Assembly: GCA_003353825.1 (NCBI GenBank)
Contig: PIVW01000372.1
Location: 1-5,942, forward strand
DNA: 5,942 bases
Reading direction: 5' to 3'
DNA from: Chloroflexota bacterium
Lineage (GTDB): Bacteria > Chloroflexota > Anaerolineae > J102
A model generated the notes under the pieces. It saw only the letters and a program-made list of their open reading frames with translations, was not told the origin of the DNA and did no database searches. Below, one piece after another: positions 1-5,005 of this stretch; the stretch's first letter is position 1; each line of letters starts with the position of its first letter. A program made the position numbers and the translations under genes.

Positions 1-920
1 CGGCTATCCAAAGCATTGGCACGAACAGTCACGCGGCCATTGATACTCACATTGCCGATGGCACCATTCATTTCACCGAAGCCAGCATTGACCATACGGC
101 TATCCAAAGCATTGGCACGAATACGCATGCGCAGATCGATACCCACATAGCTGACGGGACGATTCACTTTACCGAAGGCAGCATTGATCATACGGCAATA
201 ACGAATATCGGCACCAACAGTCATGCCACGATTGACACCCACATAGCCGATGCAACCATTCATTTTACCGAAGCTTCAATCGATCATACGGCAATTACCA
301 ATATCGGAACCAATTCGCATAACGCGATTGATACGCATATTGCCGATGGGACGATTCATTTTGCAGAAGGGGCAATCGATCACACCAATATTCTGAGCAT
401 AGGAACGAATACCCATGCTCAGATAGATTCACATATTACGGATACAACCATCCATTTTACGAAAGCCAGTATTGATCACACCGGTATTCTGAGCATTGGA
501 ACGAATTCGCATGCCGCGATTGATACGCATATAGCTGATGCTACGATTCATTTCACGGAAGGCAGCATTGACCATACCGCTATCAGCAATATCGGGACTA
601 ACAGTCATGCGGCGATAGATACGCACATTGCCAACGCAACGACGACAGAAGGTCAGGTCGCGGTTTCCTCCGATGTTACTCTGACTAACAAGCGGATTCA
701 CAACGTCAGCACAGCGGCGGCCAGATCTCTGGCCATGCCGGCGGCGGCTACCAGTGTTTATCTGGTTATCAAGGATGTCACCGGGGATGCGCAGACAAAC
801 AATATAACAATAACAACCCCGGGAGCGGAGACCATAGACGGGGCAGCTACGCTGGTTATCAATTGGGATTATGCAGCGGTTACCATTTATTCTGATGGTT
901 CTAACTATTTCGTGATCTAA
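1..920 (+). CDS. Histidine-repeat phage tail fibre protein, 5' partial
   Basis: The reading frame is open from the first complete codon at position 3 to the TAA at 918-920 (305 residues visible), so the start lies upstream of the window. Residues 1-213 are six full and one partial copies of a 32-residue repeat (I-G-T-N-x-H, I-D-x-H-I, T-I-H-F, I-D-H-T). The last ~90 residues form a different, beta-rich domain that opens with TLTNKRIHNV and contains YLVIKDVTGDAQTNNITI and a terminal SNYFVI. I recognise this C-terminal type from many phage structural proteins as a fibre tip or trimerisation-like domain, recalled from the family rather than searched. Long regular repeats ending in a compact domain suggest a trimeric rod with a distal tip. 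It heads a run of fibre genes read in the same direction. The ATG at 735 is internal, has no good ribosome binding site, and would cut the repeats off, so it is not taken as the start. Tail-fibre class is fairly sure; ligand unknown. Confidence 0.85.
   Translation, partial: AIQSIGTNSHAAIDTHIADGTIHFTEASIDHTAIQSIGTNTHAQIDTHIADGTIHFTEGSIDHTAITNIGTNSHATIDTHIADATIHFTEASIDHTAITNIGTNSHNAIDTHIADGTIHFAEGAIDHTNILSIGTNTHAQIDSHITDTTIHFTKASIDHTGILSIGTNSHAAIDTHIADATIHFTEGSIDHTAISNIGTNSHAAIDTHIANATTTEGQVAVSSDVTLTNKRIHNVSTAAARSLAMPAAATSVYLVIKDVTGDAQTNNITITTPGAETIDGAATLVINWDYAAVTIYSDGSNYFVI
3..641 (+). repeat. 96-bp in-frame tandem repeat, 6 full plus 1 partial copies
   Basis: Copies begin at 3, 99, 195, 291, 387, 483 and 579, exactly 96 nt (32 codons) apart; the seventh diverges after about 21 codons. 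Repeat positions 10, 16, 23 and 31 are His in every copy that contains them (26 of 26). G6, N8, I13 and D14 are also invariant in all copies. Synonymous codons differ widely between copies (His is CAT or CAC at the same position), so the protein and not the DNA is conserved. Copies 1 and 2 share a 25-bp identical stretch (1-25 and 97-121), the closest pair. Each unit looks like two 16-residue halves, with AxID aligned to ASID. Confidence 0.93.
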
Positions 921-944
921 CGAAACATTCTGAAAGGAACAGTT

Positions 945-2096
945 ATGGCTTACTTCAGTAAAAACCCAAGACTTGAGGCCCTTATCCTCACCGAACAGGC
1001 TCCGGCCGGGGCAAAGAACCCGGCGGCCGGTTCCCGCAAAATGATCATAGATACCAGCGGTGATCTGTTCATTAAAGATAGCGCCGGATCTTCTGTCCAG
1101 GTTGGCGGCATCGGTTCAATCAACGGGTTGACGACAGGAACCCAGACCTTTGCCGTTGGAACTGCAGGAACCAATTTTAATATCGTTTCCGCAGGTTCTG
1201 CCCATACCTTCAATATACCGGATGCCAGCGGAGCCAACCGGGGGTTAGTCACTACCGGAGCGCAAACTTTCGGCGGCGTCAAAACATTTACCGCGCCAAA
1301 TTTAGGGACGCCGACGAGCGGGCTGCTATCGGCTTGCACCGGGCTACCTATCATAGGCGGCACTACGGGAACCTTGTCAGTAGCAAGGGGAGGGACCGGC
1401 GTTACTTCCATGGCGAGTGTTACGGGTATTCCGATAGTATCGGGAACTACGGGAACCTTGTCAGTAGCAAGGGGAGGGACCGGGGTAACCGGTTCAACGG
1501 GTACGGGTTCCGTAGTTCTTAGCATTGCGCCAGCATTAACCGGCGCGACAACAATGGCCGCAACCGGGAACGTTAAGGCCATATCAGTAACCGGCAGCCA
1601 TGCTAATGAATATGTTGGGACATTTACACAGGGCACCGGGGGCAGTACCGCTAGTGTCTTAGCTTTGGTTTTCGGCCCGGCTACCACTGCCGATGCGTCA
1701 TGGGTAGATTTTGTCGGCGACGGCAACAGCTACGGCGCAATCGCCCGGGCGGGGTCGATTATGGAGTATCAGGTAGCTTCTGACGAGCGTATCAAAGCTG
1801 ATATAAAACCAATCAAACATGCTCTGCCCAGGGTACGTGGGATTCTGGCGGGCGACTACTTACTGAAACACGAAGGGGTAAGGCAAGAGGGTTTTTTAGC
1901 GCAACAGCTACTGGATTGGTGCCCGGGCGCGGTGAGGATAGGCGGGGATGATCCCAGGAAAAAGCCTTGGATGGTTTCTTATCAAAGGGTGATTCCGTTA
2001 CATAATGCTGCAATCACTGAATTAGCAGATATGTTCGACGAATCGCAACGCGAAATAATGACGCTAAGGGAGCGTATAGAAACTTTGGAGGTTTAA
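945..2096 (+). CDS. Tail fibre with C-terminal peptidase S74 intramolecular chaperone
   Basis: This 383-residue protein has a short N-terminal segment (about 1-55, ending in a DTSGDLFIKDSAGS strand pair). A Gly/Thr-rich shaft follows, with phage-fibre signatures TTGAQTFGGVKTF (103-115), LGTPTSGLLSACTGLPI (120-136) and two copies of GTTGTLSVARGGTGVT (139-154, 167-182). A shaft-to-tip segment spans about 205-278, and an S74 domain starts at Ser279 (SDERIK). S74 domains fold trimeric fibres and then cut themselves off at the conserved serine; here Ser279 and Lys284 have the Ser/Lys +5 spacing of the known dyad. The downstream GFLAQQ and VSYQRVIPLHNAAI motifs and a C-terminal heptad-like stretch (about 355-383) also fit. 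AAAGGA at 933-938 lies 6 nt before the ATG, which supports this start. The gene lies 24 nt after the first fibre gene and 3 nt before the next. Likely a mature ~278-residue fibre plus a released chaperone; receptor unknown. Confidence 0.88.
   Translation: MAYFSKNPRLEALILTEQAPAGAKNPAAGSRKMIIDTSGDLFIKDSAGSSVQVGGIGSINGLTTGTQTFAVGTAGTNFNIVSAGSAHTFNIPDASGANRGLVTTGAQTFGGVKTFTAPNLGTPTSGLLSACTGLPIIGGTTGTLSVARGGTGVTSMASVTGIPIVSGTTGTLSVARGGTGVTGSTGTGSVVLSIAPALTGATTMAATGNVKAISVTGSHANEYVGTFTQGTGGSTASVLALVFGPATTADASWVDFVGDGNSYGAIARAGSIMEYQVASDERIKADIKPIKHALPRVRGILAGDYLLKHEGVRQEGFLAQQLLDWCPGAVRIGGDDPRKKPWMVSYQRVIPLHNAAITELADMFDESQREIMTLRERIETLEV
1362..1483 (+). repeat. Perfect 38-bp direct repeat inside the S74 fibre gene
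   Basis: Bases 1362-1399 and 1446-1483 are identical over 38 bp, with an 84-bp offset (28 codons). They encode the repeated TTGTLSVARGGTG segment of the fibre shaft. Because the offset is a multiple of three, recombination between the copies would delete or add 28 residues without a frameshift. Unlike the 96-bp repeats upstream, the DNA itself is identical, pointing to a recent duplication or gene conversion. Confidence 0.92.
1779..2093 (+). other. Peptidase S74 (intramolecular chaperone) domain
   Basis: These bases encode residues 279-383 of the S74 fibre. The domain opens with the family signature SDxRxK, where Ser279 is the expected self-cleavage residue and Lys284 its catalytic partner. 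It continues with a GFLAQQ segment matching the usual G-(F/V)-I-A-Q element and a VSYQRVIPLHNAAI helix. It ends in a likely trimeric coiled coil (DMFDESQREIMTLRERIETL). About 105 residues is within the normal size for the family. Cleavage itself is inferred from the conserved residues. Confidence 0.85.
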
Positions 2097-2099
2097 CTA

Positions 2100-2453
2100 A
2101 TGGCACGTTTTAGAAACCGACAGGAAGCTACAAACGAGGTTGTCAACGGCACCGAATACCGGACGGTCCCGCTTGATCTTGAAACTATTTATGGGTTCTC
2201 CTATCAGGCGGTATTTACCGGGGCCGGCATCGCCGGGAACATTAAAATTCAGGTATCGAATATGCCTGAGCCTGTCCTTACCACGGATACCGATTGGGAA
2301 GACCTTGCGGATTCTACGGTAGCTTTCGGCGGGGCTACCTCCCAGATGTATAACGTGACTGACTGCATGTACAAATGGGCCAGGCTCTGGATTGAAGAAA
2401 CAAACGCGGCTAATCTGACTCTTAATGCGTGGGTTATGCAGAAAGGAACCTAA
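2100..2453 (+). CDS. Small beta-rich phage structural protein
   Basis: This 117-residue protein has no predicted membrane segment or signal peptide. A polar N-terminus (1-18) is followed by what looks like a small beta-sandwich: VPLDLETIYGFSYQAVFTG, then GNIKIQVSNMPE (46-57), DTDWEDLADSTVAF (63-76), YNVTDCMYKWARLWIEE (84-100) and LTLNAWVMQKG. The pattern of an S-N motif, then a 'W-x-D-L-x-D-S' strand, then 'Y-x-W-A-R-L' resembles small accessory proteins that I recall from other tailed-phage structural modules; this is family memory, not a search. TTGGAGG at 2085-2091, inside the end of the upstream gene, is 8 nt before the ATG, so translation is probably coupled to the S74 fibre. Its place between two fibre genes suggests a tail-tip or decoration role, but no activity can be assigned. 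Confidence 0.8.
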   Translation: MARFRNRQEATNEVVNGTEYRTVPLDLETIYGFSYQAVFTGAGIAGNIKIQVSNMPEPVLTTDTDWEDLADSTVAFGGATSQMYNVTDCMYKWARLWIEETNAANLTLNAWVMQKGT

Positions 2454-2456
2454 GCT

Positions 2457-4310
2457 ATGGCATATTTACAGCTACCCCTTGTAGGAACCCCGGGGCCGGC
2501 TGGCCCTGCAGGCGGCGGCCTTGCTGCGGTTGAGGATGACCTTACCCCGCGCCTTGGTGGGAACCTCGATGGCAACAGTAAGACCATAACCGCAATCGGA
2601 ACTATCAACGCCGTGGATATCACGGCTCATGCCGCCAGACATAAGGGCGGCGGGGCTGATGTTATTGACGATGCAGACGGCTCCAATTCGGGGCTGATGC
2701 CATCTGCGGATTTCACGAAGCTATCCGGGATTGCGGCCGGCGCGACAAATACGCCGCTGACCGCAGCGACTCCGGCCGTCAGCCTTGCATCTGTAGGAAC
2801 GGTAGGGGCGGGGACCGATGTCGCCAGAGATGACCACCGGCACCAGGTAGCAACGGCAACCGTGGTCACTATCGGCACCGCGAATGCTGCAGGGTCGGCG
2901 ACTTCCATGGCCCGCTCCGATCATGTTCATAGTCATGGGGCGCAGACCGTTGATAGTATGCATGCTCTGGCCGTTGCGAACGTGTCAGCCGGATTTCTGT
3001 CAGGTGCCGACAAAAACAAGCTTGACACCATGGCGGGCACAAGCCTGTCAAATCTTACCCCTGAGATAAACCTGGCATCTGCAGGCGCGGCCGGCTCTTC
3101 ATCGGATGCCAGCCGGGGAGACCACAGACACCAGATGTCTGTCGGGAGCCCTGTTGCTGTCGGGGCTGCCAATGCTGACGGCTCTGCTACGAGTACAGCC
3201 AGATCTGACCATGTTCATGCTCATGGCAATCAGGCAGGGGCTGCCCTGCATGCCGTGGCCGTGGCCGGCGTCTCTCATGGCTTCATCTCTTCGGCTGATC
3301 AGACAAAATTAGACGGTATTGCAACCGGCGCAACAAATCTGGCGTTGTCAGCTGTTGCCGGCGCTAATGTCAGCGTAGCCGCAGCCATAGCCGGGGTTGG
3401 CACCGATGCCAGCCGCTTCGATCATACCCACCAGGTACAGGCCGGAACCCCCGTAGCGGTAGGCTCTGCGAATGCAGACGGTACGGCTACAACGCTTGCC
3501 CGCTCTGATCATGTTCATAACCACGGCAACCAGGGCGGCGGGACAACCCATGCCGATGCGGTTGCCGGAGTATCTTCAGGCTTTCTCTCAGCTTCTGACA
3601 AAACCAAGCTGGACGGTGTTTCATCCAATGCGCCCCTGACTTTCGTTTCCATAGTTGAAGAATTCATCATGGGCTATGCGGGCGGCACCTGGACAATCGG
3701 CAATTTTGGCTGGTATCGCCGGTCAACCGGCACCGGCAATGTCGGCACATCAATCGATGGCGATGCGGATCATCCTGGTATTTACCAGATGCGTTGCGGT
3801 ACTTCCGCTACCGCTCTCTCATGTGTTTATCTGGCTGGTATCTCCAGCGCATTTCTGCCGATTCAGATCTCTGGCGGCGAGGTTATATGCACCTGGGTTA
3901 TCCAGCAAACAGGAGTTGCGGCGAATCAGGCGCGGGTAGTGTTCGGGCTCGGGGATATTTTCCAGACGAATGCCGATCAGAATAACGGCGTTTATTTTGA
4001 ACTGGATGCGGCAGATACCAATTGGTTTTTGGTTTCGAATACCGCCGGCACGAAGACAAGGCGGGATACCGCGATTGCTTACACTACCGGCAATTGGATA
4101 CAGCTGAAATTTACAATCAACGCAGCCGGCACAAGCATACAGGCCAATGTCAATGGCACGAATGCCGGGGCTGCAATCACGACAAACATTCCGACTGCCG
4201 CTAAGTTAGGCTTGTTGGCGAAGACAGACGGGAGCGGTGTAGATTCCACCACAACTAATCTGGACTTCTGCCAGCTTGAAATTGCACGGACCAATAACCG
4301 ATATGACTAA
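2457..4310 (+). CDS. Large repeat-bearing tail adhesin with C-terminal lectin-like domain
   Basis: This 617-residue protein begins with a short collagen-like G-x-y stretch (GTPGPAGPAGGG, 10-21). The phage-fibre motif DDLTPRLGGNLDGNSKTI (27-44) and AARHKGGGADVI (59-70) follow. Residues 79-178, 179-274 and 275-374 are three repeats, with a truncated fourth at 375-389. Each has a G(F/L)(L/I/M)-S-x-D-x-x-K-L entry helix, a DH-x-H-Q turn, an ARSDHVHxHG turn and a late single His. From about residue 397 (VSIVEEFIMGYAGGTW) a ~220-residue C-terminal domain rich in beta strands carries Trp/Tyr and three Cys. Its layout (WTIGNFGWYRR early, GVYFELDAADTNWFLVSN, GNWIQLKFTINAAGTSIQANVNG, LGLLAKTDGSG) resembles concanavalin/LamG-like jelly rolls, so glycan binding is likely but inferred. 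AAAGGA at 2442-2447 lies 9 nt before the ATG. The gene starts 3 nt after its neighbour, which implies coupled expression. Confidence 0.87.
   Translation: MAYLQLPLVGTPGPAGPAGGGLAAVEDDLTPRLGGNLDGNSKTITAIGTINAVDITAHAARHKGGGADVIDDADGSNSGLMPSADFTKLSGIAAGATNTPLTAATPAVSLASVGTVGAGTDVARDDHRHQVATATVVTIGTANAAGSATSMARSDHVHSHGAQTVDSMHALAVANVSAGFLSGADKNKLDTMAGTSLSNLTPEINLASAGAAGSSSDASRGDHRHQMSVGSPVAVGAANADGSATSTARSDHVHAHGNQAGAALHAVAVAGVSHGFISSADQTKLDGIATGATNLALSAVAGANVSVAAAIAGVGTDASRFDHTHQVQAGTPVAVGSANADGTATTLARSDHVHNHGNQGGGTTHADAVAGVSSGFLSASDKTKLDGVSSNAPLTFVSIVEEFIMGYAGGTWTIGNFGWYRRSTGTGNVGTSIDGDADHPGIYQMRCGTSATALSCVYLAGISSAFLPIQISGGEVICTWVIQQTGVAANQARVVFGLGDIFQTNADQNNGVYFELDAADTNWFLVSNTAGTKTRRDTAIAYTTGNWIQLKFTINAAGTSIQANVNGTNAGAAITTNIPTAAKLGLLAKTDGSGVDSTTTNLDFCQLEIARTNNRYD
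2691..3623 (+). repeat. Three ~288-300-bp in-frame adhesin repeats plus partial fourth
   Basis: Units run 2691-2990 (100 codons), 2991-3278 (96 codons) and 3279-3578 (100 codons), with a truncated entry motif from 3579 to about 3623. The protein pattern is strict: a K-L-D/S entry helix, then DHRHQ or DHTHQ, then RSDHVHSHG, RSDHVHAHG or RSDHVHNHG, and then a lone His before AVA-x-V-S. The DNA is much less conserved than the protein, so this is an old repeat kept for its structure. Confidence 0.88.
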
Positions 4311-4315
4311 GGAGG
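4308..4315 (+). promoter_or_regulatory. Near-perfect Shine-Dalgarno for the Lys/Pro microprotein
   Basis: TAAGGAGG overlaps the TAA stop (4308-4310) of the adhesin gene, so a ribosome finishing the adhesin sits on the next ribosome binding site. This is the strongest ribosome binding site in the window, for its smallest gene. It decides the choice of ATG 4322 (6-nt spacing) over ATG 4319 (3-nt spacing). Confidence 0.75.
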
Positions 4316-4321
4316 GGGATG

Positions 4322-4402
4322 ATGCCGAAGAAGCCAAAGCCGAAGCCAAAGAAACCTAAGAAGCCAAAGCCGAAGAAACCGTATACCGGACCCATGTACT
4401 AG
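4322..4402 (+). CDS. Lys/Pro-repeat microprotein, 26 aa
   Basis: The frame runs from ATG 4322 to TAG 4400-4402 and encodes 26 residues, of which 11 are Lys and 9 Pro, arranged as KKP/KP steps and ending YTGPMY. The sequence TAAGGAGG (4308-4315) shares its TAA with the stop codon of the adhesin gene and is a perfect Shine-Dalgarno match. It lies 6 nt before ATG 4322 but only 3 nt before the adjoining ATG 4319, so 4322 is preferred; a start at 4319 would add one Met. An 18-bp exact repeat (4328-4345 and 4358-4375) underlies the pattern. The product would be very basic and probably extended, suited to binding nucleic acid, a membrane or an acidic partner; none of these is shown. It is the last gene of the late cluster, just before a hairpin. 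No family is recognised; the strong ribosome binding site and unusual composition argue it is real. Confidence 0.72.
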   Translation: MPKKPKPKPKKPKKPKPKKPYTGPMY

Positions 4403-4405
4403 AAA

Positions 4406-4430
4406 CCCCGGGGTGATTCATTCCCCGGGG
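4406..4430. terminator. GC-rich hairpin after the late tail operon
   Basis: CCCCGGGG (4406-4413) pairs with CCCCGGGG (4423-4430) around a 9-nt loop, an 8-bp all-GC stem starting 3 nt after the stop of the Lys/Pro gene. On the + strand no U-tract follows (CGCGTGAAAG), so it is not a classic intrinsic terminator in that direction. On the - strand it is followed by GGTTTCTAG, a weak U-tract. Its place between convergent operons suggests a transcription end or RNA-stabilising stem serving one or both directions. Confidence 0.55.
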
Positions 4431-4455
4431 CGCGTGAAAGCTGTCAGAAACTTAT

Positions 4456-4481
4456 GCGCATCCCTTCGGATAGGGATGCGC
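4456..4481 (-). terminator. 10-bp hairpin after the recombination gene cluster
   Basis: GCGCATCCCT (4456-4465) pairs perfectly with AGGGATGCGC (4472-4481) around a 6-nt loop. Read on the - strand it begins 12 nt after the stop of the 90-aa gene, a normal place for a terminator. The downstream sequence (ATAAGTTTCTG) has only short T runs, so an intrinsic terminator is possible but not textbook. It might work together with the hairpin at 4406-4430, which - strand transcripts would meet next. Confidence 0.55.
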
Positions 4482-4493
4482 CGGAAGGTGTGT

Positions 4494-4766
4494 TTAGACA
4501 GGAGCCGCTTCCCCATGATCCTGGGTATCGGCGGGGCCGAAATCCTGTTCTTCTCCCGACCCGTTAGAATTCGCTTCAGTATCCTGAGAAGCTTCCTGAG
4601 AAGGTTTCGCATTGGTTCCCTCCTGCATGGATTTAATCAACGCCGGAACCATGTGGGGAGAAGCTGCGGTAGAATGTTCTTTGCCTAAGTATACCAGAAG
4701 TTTCTCCAGACCTTCCGCGTCAAGGTCCTTTATGATCCTGTTGATCATTAGTCGTAGTTTCCGCAT
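4494..4766 (-). CDS. Hypothetical protein with acidic, disordered C-terminus, 90 aa
   Basis: I do not recognise this protein. From ATG 4766 it has a basic amphipathic N-terminus (MRKLRLMINRIIKDLDAEGL) and a helical segment to about residue 50. The C-terminal 40 residues, rich in Gln, Glu, Asn, Ser and Gly (SQEASQDTEANSNGSGEEQD), are probably disordered. AAGGAG (plus-strand 4774-4779) is 7 nt before ATG 4766, which fixes this start. The frame stays open upstream to a TTG at 4838, whose nearest purine run is about 11 nt away, so a 114-aa form is less likely. The start lies 47 nt inside the 94-aa gene, so the two are probably translationally coupled. It is the last gene of the recT cluster. A nucleic-acid or replication accessory role would be guesswork; only the basic-head/acidic-tail layout is visible. 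Confidence 0.7.
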   Translation of the reverse strand: MRKLRLMINRIIKDLDAEGLEKLLVYLGKEHSTAASPHMVPALIKSMQEGTNAKPSQEASQDTEANSNGSGEEQDFGPADTQDHGEAAPV

Positions 4767-5004
4767 CTGTTTTCTCCTTATTCTCTGGGTTATGTAAATG
4801 GCCATGGCCAAGCAAAATGCCGACCGTGTTCTCAGCAATAGGATTATCCCCTCCTGATTGCCGCAGCCAGCGCAAAAGGGAATCGGCCGTCAGATGGGCG
4901 ATGTCGATGGCTTTCCACATGGCTGTATTCGGAAGCAAAGCCCGGACATAGATTCCGGTCTCTGGTTCCTTCATTCGGTTCTTGTCACCTACAAGGGATT
5001 TCAA
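4720..5004 (-). CDS. Small phage protein with WLRQSGGDN..AENTVGILLGH motif, TTG start
   Basis: This 94-residue protein appears to start at TTG 5004. AAAGGAGA (plus-strand 5010-5017) sits 6 nt upstream, and the TTG follows the previous stop codon by one base. An in-frame ATG further in (MKEPETG, residue 11) lacks as good a site. Residues 18-31 (GIYVRALLPNTAMW) and 33-70 (AIDIAHLTADSLLRWLRQSGG, then DNPIAENTVGILLGHGHLH) form a compact segment that I recall as recurring in small, functionally unassigned proteins of tailed phages. The final ~25 residues are polar and charged (ENKEKTDAETTTNDQQDH) and may be disordered. The 3' end overlaps the 90-aa gene by 47 nt and contains that gene's ribosome binding site. 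It lies in the recT cluster, so a role near DNA replication or recombination is possible by context only. Confidence 0.75.
   Translation of the reverse strand: MKSLVGDKNRMKEPETGIYVRALLPNTAMWKAIDIAHLTADSLLRWLRQSGGDNPIAENTVGILLGHGHLHNPENKEKTDAETTTNDQQDHKGP
4843..4867. repeat. 25-nt near-repeat, copy A (partner at 5213-5237)
   Basis: This stretch matches 5213-5237 at 22 of 25 positions in the same orientation, including an identical 15-bp core (cctgattgccgcagc at 4853-4867 and 5223-5237). All three differences are transitions. On the - strand copy A encodes LRQSGGDN of the 94-aa protein. Copy B, read in the frame leading into the 68-aa gene, encodes LRQSGGND, while in the recT frame it encodes part of its C-terminal AAAIRGE. 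Confidence 0.7.
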
Positions 5005-5005
5005 T

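Noticed and set aside
3..641. CRISPR-like array from the regular 96-bp repeats
   Set aside because: The repeats are adjacent with no spacers, lie in one reading frame, and vary at synonymous sites, which fits a protein repeat.
429..701. 90-codon open frame on the - strand within the His repeats
   Set aside because: It is the reverse reading of the 32-residue repeat and covers the start of the C-terminal domain; no ribosome binding site is convincing, and the + strand frame is strongly conserved.
735..920. Separate 61-aa gene starting at ATG 735
   Set aside because: The same frame is open upstream to the window edge and encodes the repeats, so this is the 3' end of the larger fibre gene.
950..1726. 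Long open frame on the - strand (258 codons) opposite the S74 fibre gene
   Set aside because: Its Pro/Val/Ala-rich product follows from reading a Gly/Thr-rich repeat gene backwards. It repeats in step with the fibre repeats, and the + strand gene has a ribosome binding site and clear domains.
2627..3172. Cluster of short - strand frames opposite the adhesin repeats
   Set aside because: They recur with the adhesin repeat period in mirrored form, as expected from low-complexity coding DNA, and have no convincing start signals.
4403..4493. tRNA or small RNA gene in the convergent gap
   Set aside because: Only two simple hairpins are present; there is no cloverleaf, CCA end or recognisable promoter.
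4413..4688. 91-codon + strand frame through the convergent junction
   Set aside because: It runs through both hairpins and antisense to the 90-aa gene, and lacks a ribosome binding site.
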